DNA from: an uncultured Aquincola sp.
GTDB taxonomy: Bacteria > Pseudomonadota > Gammaproteobacteria > Burkholderiales > Burkholderiaceae
Length of the DNA stretch: 12,304 nt
NCBI GenBank assembly: GCA_937883885.1
Contig: CAKZXL010000208.1
Coordinates: 1-12,304 of the forward strand
Direction: 5' to 3'
Shown here: positions 1 to 12,304 of the stretch, piece after piece
Position numbering within the stretch: position 1 is the stretch's first letter
How the letters are laid out: each line of letters opens with the position of its first letter
Program-made: the position numbers and the translations under genes
The notes under the pieces: generated by a model
Databases searched by the model: none
What the model saw: only the letters and a program-made list of their open reading frames with translations
Told to the model about the DNA's origin: nothing

Positions 1-482
1 AGCACCGCCACCATCGCCTCGTTGAGCGCGATCACCCGCTGCAGCTCGCCCACCGTCTGCGCCAGCGCGCGCCGCTGCTGGAACAGCTCGACGAACACCG
101 CCACCTTGCTTTGCAGCACCTCGGGGTCCACCGGCTTGTAGAGGAAGTCGACCGCGCCGGCTTCGTAGCCGCGGAAGAGGCGCTGGCCGTCGCGCGGCGC
201 CGCCGTCAAAAAGATGATGGGCACGCCGCGGGTGCGTTCGGCGCCGCGCATCAGCTCGGCCAGCTCGAAGCCGTCCATGTCGGGCATCTGCACGTCGAGC
301 AGCGCCAGCGCGATGTCCTGGGTGAGCAGCAGCTCCAGCGCCTCGGGCCCGCTGCGGGCGGTCAGCACCTTGACGCCCGGGCGTGCCAGCAGCGCCTGCA
401 TGGCCACCAGGTTCTGCTGCACGTCGTCGACCACCAGCAGGCTGACGTCGTCACAGGAAGGGGTGAGCGGCGTGGTGATCAT
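1..482 (-). CDS. Receiver-domain protein, probably a REC-histidine kinase (3' end beyond window)
   Basis: The visible 160 residues are the N-terminal part of a two-component protein; the rest lies to the left of the window. Residues 13-130 form a complete receiver: acidic pair D19/D20, phospho-acceptor D63 in the motif LLDVQMPDMDG, T93 and K116 before P117. This domain takes a phosphoryl group from a histidine kinase. After it comes a helical, coiled-coil-like stretch (about 125-160) ending in EAMVAVL. In many REC-kinases such a stretch runs straight into a GHDLR-type H-box, so a HisKA/HATPase module probably follows; this is inference. The ATG overlaps the stop of the CheB-type gene (ATGA), so translation is likely coupled, and no clear Shine-Dalgarno is seen. 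It is the last visible gene of the kinase-CheR-CheB operon and could supply in trans the receiver that this CheB lacks. A stand-alone response regulator or another REC-output protein remains possible. Confidence 0.85.
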   Translation of the reverse strand, partial: MITTPLTPSCDDVSLLVVDDVQQNLVAMQALLARPGVKVLTARSGPEALELLLTQDIALALLDVQMPDMDGFELAELMRGAERTRGVPIIFLTAAPRDGQRLFRGYEAGAVDFLYKPVDPEVLQSKVAVFVELFQQRRALAQTVGELQRVIALNEAMVAV

Positions 483-1066
483 GCGTGGGCCAGTGCGCCC
501 AGCCGGGCGCCAAGTTCGGGAAGGGGCGCGACCAGGTCGGCGCCCGCGTGGGCCAGCGCGGCCGCCGGCATGGTGGAGACGATGGCGGTGGAAGGCGACT
601 CCACCCAGGCCTGGCCGCCCTGGCGCCGCACCGCGGCCAGGCCGGCGCTGCCGTCACGGCTGGCACCGGTGAGCACGATGCCCAGCAGCCCGCGGCCATA
701 GGCCAGCGCCGCGCTTTCGAACAGCGGGTCGATCGCGGGGCGCGAATACAGCAGCGGCTCGTCCACCGACAGCGCCACCCGGCGGTCGGGCTCCACCAGC
801 AGGTGGTAGTCGGGCGGCGCCACCACCACGCTGCCGGGGCGCAGCGGCTGCTTGTCGATGGCTTCTTCCACCGGCAGCGCGCAGCCGGCGGCCAGCAGCG
901 CGGCCAGGCCGCTGGGGCGGTCGGGCGGCAGGTGCAGCACCACGGCCACCACGGCCGGAAAGCTGGCCGGCAGCGCGCCCAGCAGCAGCTGCAGCGCCTG
1001 CACGCCACCGGCCGAGGCGCCGATCACGACGGCCTCGGGGCGGAAGGGAAGGGTGTCGCTGCTCAT
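479..1066 (-). CDS. CheB-type protein-glutamate methylesterase, catalytic domain only
   Basis: This 195-residue protein matches the C-terminal esterase domain of CheB. That domain hydrolyses glutamate methyl esters, and deamidates glutamine, on chemoreceptors. The catalytic triad can be read: S18 in IGASAGG, H45 in VVLHLPP and D138 in LTGASRDGSAG. The PPDYHLLVE motif (84-92) is also typical. A canonical CheB has an N-terminal receiver of about 130 residues plus a linker; here the protein begins directly with the esterase domain, so phospho-control in cis is absent. The start ATG overlaps the upstream CheR stop (ATGA) and its own stop overlaps the next gene (ATGA), so the pair is tightly coupled. 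No MCP or CheA is visible, so the substrate is unknown and a role outside classical chemotaxis is likely. Family assignment is secure; function in this context is inference. Confidence 0.93.
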   Translation of the reverse strand: MSSDTLPFRPEAVVIGASAGGVQALQLLLGALPASFPAVVAVVLHLPPDRPSGLAALLAAGCALPVEEAIDKQPLRPGSVVVAPPDYHLLVEPDRRVALSVDEPLLYSRPAIDPLFESAALAYGRGLLGIVLTGASRDGSAGLAAVRRQGGQAWVESPSTAIVSTMPAAALAHAGADLVAPLPELGARLGALAHA

Positions 1067-1919
1067 GCCTTGCGGTAGATGCGCTGATCGGGCACGAAGG
1101 GCTCGAAGTCGGCCGCATGGCCGCTGAACTGCACCGTCTCGCGCAGGCCCAGGCCCAGGAAGCCGCGGCGCACCAGCGATTCCTTGAACAGGCCCAGCGC
1201 GCGGTCCTGCAGCGCGCGGTTGAAGTAGATGAGCACGTTGCGGCAGGAGACGAAATGCACTTCGGAAAACACGCTGTCGGTGGCCAGGCTGTGGTCGGCG
1301 AACACGATCTGCTGCTTCAGCCGCCGGTCGAAGGCCACGCCGCCATAGGCGCTGGTGTAGTGGTCGGACAGCGAGCCGCGGCCGCCGGCGGCCAGGTAGT
1401 TGCGGCTGAAGCCGGCCACCCGGTCGAGTGGATAGACGCCCGATTCGGCCCGCTGCAGCGCGCTGGCATTGATGTCGGTGGCGTAAAGGATGGTGCGGCC
1501 CAGCAGGCCTTCTTCGGCCAGCAGGATCGCCAGCGACCACACCTCCTCGCCGTGGCTGCAGCCGGCCACCCAGATCTTGAGCGACGGGTAGGTGCGCAGC
1601 ACCGGCAGCACCTGCTCGCGCAGCGCGCGGAAGTAGCTGGGGTCGCGGAACATCTCGCTGACCTGCACGGTGAAGAACTGCAGCATCTGCGCGAACACGT
1701 CGGGCTCGTGCAGCACACGGCCCTGCAGCTGCGAGAGGTTCTCGCAGCCGAAATGCGTCATCGCCTGGCGCATGCGCCGGCGCAGCGAACTCACCGCATA
1801 GTCGCGGAAGTCGTGCTGCCAGCGCTGGTACACGGCATCGAGCAGCAGGCGGATCTCCAGGTCGAACAGCTGTTCGTCCTGCATCGCCCGCGGCGACTCG
1901 GCTGGCTCGTGCACTGCGT

Positions 1920-1923
<4 letters not shown>
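1063..1923 (-). CDS. CheR-type protein-glutamate O-methyltransferase
   Basis: This SAM-dependent methyltransferase (286 residues from GTG 1923) belongs to the family that esterifies glutamates of chemoreceptors. An N-terminal helical CheR_N domain covers about residues 15-75. The MFRD motif follows near 91-94, the SAM-binding loop GCSHGEE is at 121-127, the acidic motif ATDIN is near 148-152 and SCRNVLIYF is at 226-234. Length fits plain CheR; there are no TPR repeats and no fused PAS or CheB domain. I chose GTG 1923 because it overlaps the kinase stop as GTGA, matching the ATGA junctions of the next two genes. Alternatives are GTG 1944, GTG 1935, GTG 1914 or ATG 1884 (20 residues shorter, still with the whole domain). 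It sits between a hybrid kinase and a CheB-type esterase, forming a reversible methylation pair whose target is not encoded nearby as a recognisable MCP. Confidence 0.92.
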
Positions 1924-5111
<3,188 letters not shown>

Positions 5112-5131
5112 CGCCCCATTCTAGGAAGCCG

Positions 5132-7198
<2,067 letters not shown>

Positions 7199-7206
7199 CG
7201 GTTCTC

Positions 7207-7212
7207 TCCTCT
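7207..7212 (-). promoter_or_regulatory. Strong ribosome binding site of hppA
   Basis: On the minus strand the sequence GAGGAG lies 8 bases before ATG 7198. It decides the hppA start, because the reading frame stays open for 34 more codons upstream without a comparable site. Confidence 0.75.
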
Positions 7213-7230
7213 TCCAGTGGGTCACTTGGT

Positions 7231-7246
7231 GCGGATCGAGTGCCAG
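7231..7246 (-). promoter_or_regulatory. Sigma-54-like promoter motif upstream of hppA
   Basis: The minus strand reads TGGCACTCGATCCGCA. The -24 box TGGCAC is perfect and the invariant GG-N10-GC spacing is kept; the -12 box is CCGCA instead of TTGCA. Transcription would begin near 7220, leaving a leader of about 22 bases that contains the GAGGAG ribosome site. The geometry is good, but a single match in GC-rich DNA can be chance. No activator site was recognised. Confidence 0.3.
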
Positions 7247-7295
7247 TCTTGTCTTGTTACGCGCGCCTTGTGGGGCGGCTGGCTGGCGGTGCCGG

Positions 7296-7332
7296 ACCAT
7301 GCTACGGGATGGTCATGCACGCTTTGCATGGT
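7296..7332. repeat. Inverted repeat between hppA and ppa
   Basis: ACCATGC (7296-7302) and GCATGGT (7326-7332) are exact reverse complements, 23 bases apart, in the middle of the 225-base divergent gap. The spacing of about three helical turns centre to centre could suit a dimeric or looping regulator. Arms of 7 bases can arise by chance. Apart from the promoter candidates listed here, I see nothing else in 7199-7423. Confidence 0.25.
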
Positions 7333-7382
7333 GTTTTCCTTGTGATGCCGGGCGCTGTCAGGGCGGCGAAAAACACGGCCCA

Positions 7383-7388
7383 TAGAAT
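7383..7388 (+). promoter_or_regulatory. Possible -10 box of ppa
   Basis: TAGAAT lies 35 bases before the ppa ATG and is a good -10 hexamer. No convincing -35 sits 16-18 bases upstream; the nearest TTGACA-like hexamer, CTGTCA (7355-7360), is 22 bases away. The placement gives a leader of about 30 bases. A GAGA ribosome site follows at 7413-7416, 7 bases before the start. Confidence 0.35.
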
Positions 7389-7423
7389 CGCGCACCTTCC
7401 TTCCAAGCCCTCGAGAAAACAGC

Positions 7424-7956
7424 ATGAGCCTCGAAAAAGTCAGCCCCGGCAAGAACGCCCCCGAGCAGTTCAACGTGATCATCGAGATCCCGATGAACGC
7501 CGACCCGATCAAGTACGAAGTGGACAAGGAGAGCGGCGCGCTGTTCGTCGACCGCTTCATGACCACCGCGATGCACTACCCGTGCAACTACGGCTACGTG
7601 CCGCAGACGCTGTCGGACGACGGCGACCCGGTGGACGTGCTGGTCATCACCCCGTTCCCGCTGTCGCCCGGCGTGGTGGTCACCTGCCGCCCCATCGGCG
7701 TGCTGAAGATGGAAGACGAGGCCGGTGGCGACGCCAAGCTGCTGGCCGTGCCCATCGACAAGGTGCTGCCGATCTACACCCACTGGCAAAAGCCCGAAGA
7801 CATCAACCAGATGCGCCTGAAGGCCATCCAGCACTTCTTCGAGCACTACAAGGACCTGGAAGCCGGCAAGTGGGTCAAGGTGCAAGGCTGGGAAGGCCCC
7901 GAAGCCGCCAAGGAAGAGATCCGCTCGGGCATCGAGGCGTACAAGAAGGCCCAGGC

Positions 7957-7960
<4 letters not shown>
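7424..7960 (+). CDS. ppa: Soluble inorganic pyrophosphatase, family I
   Basis: This cytoplasmic enzyme hydrolyses pyrophosphate to two phosphates and pulls biosynthetic reactions forward. The 178 residues fit the short bacterial family I length. The metal-binding signature DGDPVD (66-71) supplies D66, D68 and D71; D98, D103 and K105 lie in the second motif [11 protein letters not shown]21, K30, Y142 and K143 match the other active-site positions of the E. coli enzyme by one-residue offset. ATG 7424 has GAGA 7 bases upstream. It is transcribed away from hppA, so soluble and membrane pyrophosphatases share one upstream region. Its TAA overlaps the TAG of the facing FemAB-like gene (shared bases 7957-7960), leaving no room for a terminator between them. 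Confidence 0.98.
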
Positions 7961-10201
<2,241 letters not shown>

Positions 10202-10203
10202 CG

Positions 10204-10593
10204 TCAAGCTCCTGCGAAGCGGTGCCACAGCGCCCCGCACCAGATGCCGCCGCACAGCAGCAACGCCATCAGCACCGCCGCGCTGCCGATGTCCTTGGCG
10301 CGCTTGGACAGCTCATGCCGCTCCAGCGAAACGCGGTCGACCACCGCTTCCACCGCGGAGTTGAGCAGCTCCACCACCATCACCAGCAGCACGCTGCCGG
10401 CCAGCAGCGCCACCTCGACCCAGCTGCGCCCCAGCCAGAAGGCGGCCGGCACCAGGATCACCGCCAGCCACACCTCCTGGCGGAAGGCGCTTTCGCCGGT
10501 GTAGGCGGCGCGCAAGCCGTCGGCCGAGTGGCCGGCAGCCCGCACGATGCGGTCGAGCCCGGTGCGGCCCTTGTACGGGTTGGGTGCGGTCAT
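10204..10593 (-). CDS. dgkA: Diacylglycerol kinase, small integral membrane type
   Basis: DgkA phosphorylates diacylglycerol to phosphatidic acid with ATP, recycling lipid headgroup by-products; members of the family can also act on undecaprenol. The 129 residues include an amphipathic N-terminus, then hydrophobic helices at about 41-58, 60-80 and 104-123. Catalytic and conserved residues align with E. coli DgkA at a constant offset of six: E34, E75, N78, E82, K100 and D101, in the motif ELLNSAVEAVVDR and HELSKRAKDIGSA. I give ATG 10593, whose product starts like other beta-proteobacterial DgkA (NPYKG motif at 5-9). However, GTG 10614 lies in frame, overlaps the RDD stop as GTGA and has GAGG 7 bases upstream, so a start 7 codons earlier is a serious alternative. 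Confidence 0.95.
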   Translation of the reverse strand: MTAPNPYKGRTGLDRIVRAAGHSADGLRAAYTGESAFRQEVWLAVILVPAAFWLGRSWVEVALLAGSVLLVMVVELLNSAVEAVVDRVSLERHELSKRAKDIGSAAVLMALLLCGGIWCGALWHRFAGA

Positions 10594-10610
10594 GCCGCGA
10601 TCATGCGGGT

Positions 10611-11141
10611 TCACACCGCTGCCTCGCGGCGCCGGCGCACGGGCCGCCAGGTCACCAGCTGGGTGCCGCACAGGGCGTCGTGCAGGAACTGGCGCCTGGG
10701 GTGCAGCCGCGCCAGCGCGGCGTAGGTGAGCACACCCACCACCAGCAGCGCCGTGATGGCGCCCAGGCTGTGCAGACCGGCCAGCCACGCGGTGGCGGTG
10801 GCGGGCAGGAACCAGATCCAGGCCAGCAGCGAGCGGGCCAGCGCCTGGCCTTGCGACAGCGGCTGGCCGTCGGTGCGCAGCACGCGCACATGCCAGGCCT
10901 TCATCGCCACCGTCTGGCCGCCGTGCGACCAGAACCAGACGAAGTACACCGTGAGCACCAGGAACAGGAAGGCCATCAGGCCATGCCGGCCTTCGAGCGC
11001 ATTGCGTTGCTGGGTGAGGGCGCTGTAGAGGTAGCCGGCGATCATCACCACGCCGAACAGCAGCACGCCTTCATAAAGGAAACAGGCCAGCCGGCGCCAG
11101 ATGCCGGGCACGTCGACCTGCGAAGGAAGCTCCACCGACAT
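10611..11141 (-). CDS. RDD-family membrane protein
   Basis: This 176-residue protein has about four hydrophobic segments (18-42, 55-71, 102-121, 125-143). RDD family features are visible: arginines R16/R17 at the start of the first helix, GGQTVAMKAWHVRVLRTDG after the second, and D155 in FLHDALCGT. The first conserved acidic position in helix 1 is E24 rather than Asp. RDD proteins are inner-membrane proteins of mostly unknown role, some linked to ion exchange or transport. The ATG shares one base with the stop of the DUF3106 gene (TGATG), so translation is probably coupled. It is followed by dgkA within 17 bases or with a GTGA overlap. Confidence 0.88.
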   Translation of the reverse strand: MSVELPSQVDVPGIWRRLACFLYEGVLLFGVVMIAGYLYSALTQQRNALEGRHGLMAFLFLVLTVYFVWFWSHGGQTVAMKAWHVRVLRTDGQPLSQGQALARSLLAWIWFLPATATAWLAGLHSLGAITALLVVGVLTYAALARLHPRRQFLHDALCGTQLVTWRPVRRRREAAV

Positions 11142-11950
11142 CAGGACTCGGGGCTTTCGGGTGCAGAGGCGGCGGGGCTGGCGGGCGCTTCCGCCGCCCG
11201 GGGCTCGGACGGCTTTTTGGCGGGCGCCGGCGGCACCACGGCTGCGCCCTGGGCTCCGCGCTTGGGCAGCAGGGTGGCGGAATCGACGAAGGCCGGGGTG
11301 GCGGCGATCTTGGGCACGCCGGCCTGCTGGTGCAGCGGCGGCTTGGGCGCGGGCCGCGACAGCAGCGTGGTGGTGGCGCCCGGCCCGGTTTGCACCACCG
11401 TGGGCGCCACCGGCCGCACCGTGGTGGGCGCAGCCGGCAGCTGCACGATGTTGGACTTGCTGCCGTCCCGGTTGACGGGCGAAGCCGGCTTGACCGGCGT
11501 GTCGCGGTCGTTGCGCGGCGGGCGGGCACGCTCGGCCAGCTTGCGCTTTTCGTCTTCGGGCAGGGCCTGGTAGCTCTCCCAGCGGGCCTTGCGTTCTTCA
11601 GCGCTCAGCTGCCGGGCTTCCTGGAAGTTGACGCGTGCCTGGCCACGCTCCTTGGGCGAGAGCTTGGCCCATTCGGCCATGCGGTCCTGCATGCGGGCGC
11701 GCTCGTCGGCGGGCATGTTGGGAAAGCGGGCGGCGATTTCCAGCCACTTTTCCTGCCGGCGCGGCTCCAGCGCCGACCAGTCGCGCTCCAGCGGTGCCAG
11801 CGCGCTGCGCTGCGCAGGCGTGAGCTGCTTCCAGCTGGTGCCGCTGGCCGTAGGCTGCGCGCTGGCCAGCCCCGCGGCGCACAGCAGCGCCAGCAGCAGG
11901 CCGCGCGCGGCCGCCGCCAGGCCGCCGCAGGGCGTGGCGTGGGGCGTCAT
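11141..11950 (-). CDS. Secreted DUF3106 protein with LTP-type repeats and Pro/Ala-rich tail
   Basis: This 269-residue protein has a signal peptide (hydrophobic core about 11-29, likely cleavage after ASA, A31/Q32), so it is probably periplasmic. Residues 38-140 are a charged helical domain of DUF3106 type, with repeated motifs LTPAQR (43-48), LSPKER (97-102), LSAEER (115-120) and LPEDEK (130-135). The pattern recalls LTXXQ/Spy-like periplasmic chaperones, although homology is not shown. The C-terminal half (about 143-269) is Pro/Ala/Thr-rich and probably disordered. The start ATG overlaps the DUF3619 stop (ATGA) and the stop overlaps the RDD start (TGATG). Function is unknown; the context suggests an envelope role. 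Confidence 0.85.
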   Translation of the reverse strand: MTPHATPCGGLAAAARGLLLALLCAAGLASAQPTASGTSWKQLTPAQRSALAPLERDWSALEPRRQEKWLEIAARFPNMPADERARMQDRMAEWAKLSPKERGQARVNFQEARQLSAEERKARWESYQALPEDEKRKLAERARPPRNDRDTPVKPASPVNRDGSKSNIVQLPAAPTTVRPVAPTVVQTGPGATTTLLSRPAPKPPLHQQAGVPKIAATPAFVDSATLLPKRGAQGAAVVPPAPAKKPSEPRAAEAPASPAASAPESPES

Positions 11951-12304
11951 TCGGCCGGCGACTTCAGGAATTCAGCGAAGCCGGGGTCGCTGTAGGCATC
12001 GGGCGGCACGCTGTCGGTGAGCAGCGCGGTGTCGATGTCCGCCGCGGCTTCGATCTGCGATCGGCTTTGCCAGTCGTGGATCAGCAGCAGGCCGCCGGCC
12101 AGCACCACCACGGGCAGCGCCGAGCCCAGCCGCAGCCACCAGCTGCCACCGGGGCGCGCGCCGCGGCCCAGGCGCAGCGCGGCGGCGCCGCCGTGGCCCA
12201 TGGCCACCACCGGCTCGGCCACCTGGGCGGCCTGGCGCACCACGCGGGCGCGCTGCAGCGCCTGCTCGCGCGCAAAGCGCAGGCGGGTCTCGATGTCGGG
12301 CGGG
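11947..12304 (-). CDS. DUF3619 membrane protein (5' end beyond window)
   Basis: The frame is open to the right-hand edge and reads 118 residues without its start, beginning with a helical segment containing RLRFAREQAL. One hydrophobic helix (about visible residues 60-77) separates a basic N-terminal part from an acidic C-terminal tail ending in FAEFLKSPAE, predicting a single-pass protein with its N-terminus inside. This fits the DUF3619 family, known to me from Burkholderiales, where the gene commonly follows an ECF-type sigma factor gene. An anti-sigma-like role is therefore conceivable but is inference. A GTG at 12243 could be mistaken for the start, but coding sequence clearly continues upstream. 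Its stop overlaps the DUF3106 start (ATGA). Confidence 0.82.
   Translation of the reverse strand, partial: PPDIETRLRFAREQALQRARVVRQAAQVAEPVVAMGHGGAAALRLGRGARPGGSWWLRLGSALPVVVLAGGLLLIHDWQSRSQIEAAADIDTALLTDSVPPDAYSDPGFAEFLKSPAE

Noticed and set aside
7199..7300. 34-codon N-terminal extension of hppA
   Set aside because: The extension is hydrophilic with no counterpart in the family, and a GAGGAG ribosome site supports ATG 7198.
10202..10255. 18-codon extension of the LOG-family gene
   Set aside because: It overlaps dgkA, and the AGGAG site 7 bases before ATG 10201 decides the start.

Overview
The window is very GC-rich and gene-dense, with codons ending mostly in G or C. It looks like chromosomal DNA of a beta-proteobacterium, most likely Burkholderiales of the Rubrivivax/Leptothrix/Ideonella type. 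The basis is the DUF3619-DUF3106-RDD gene string, which I know from that order, the beta-proteobacterial style of PII (GlnB) and DgkA, and a K+-independent type H+-pyrophosphatase. The order is inferred, not proven. I see no tRNA, rRNA, CRISPR array, insertion sequence or phage gene.

Region 1 (1-5111, all minus strand) is a signalling operon. In transcription order it holds a 1063-residue membrane hybrid histidine kinase (4 TM, GAF, long coiled coil, HisKA, HATPase, three receivers), a CheR-type methyltransferase, a CheB-type methylesterase without its own receiver, and the start of a receiver-headed protein cut by the window edge. The three junctions are 4-base stop/start overlaps (GTGA, ATGA, ATGA, taking GTG 1923 as the CheR start), so translation is probably coupled. 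No MCP, CheA or CheW is visible. The kinase starts only 20 bases after the H+-pyrophosphatase gene and may share its transcript.

Region 2 (5132-7960) holds two pyrophosphate-cleaving enzymes transcribed away from each other. hppA (minus) is a membrane proton-pumping pyrophosphatase with the K+-independent signature. ppa (plus) is the soluble family I enzyme. The 225-base gap between them carries a sigma-54-like GG-N10-GC motif facing hppA and a possible -10 facing ppa.

Region 3 (7957-9623) holds a FemAB/GNAT-like protein of the DUF482 family (minus) and glnB, the nitrogen/2-oxoglutarate sensor PII (plus), divergent from a 134-base gap. Both plus-strand genes of the window (ppa, glnB) end with their stop codon overlapping the stop codon of the minus-strand gene facing them.

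Region 4 (9620-12304, minus) is a compact string: DUF3619 membrane protein (5' end cut), secreted DUF3106 protein, RDD membrane protein, diacylglycerol kinase DgkA and a LOG-family phosphoribohydrolase. Gaps are 17 bases or less or overlaps, so it is probably one envelope-related operon, perhaps headed by an ECF sigma factor outside the window.

The most unusual points are the chemotaxis-type methylation pair tied to a hybrid kinase without a receptor, its closeness to the proton-pumping pyrophosphatase, two strong G-quadruplex-type tracts inside the kinase gene, and the repeated shared-stop convergent architecture.
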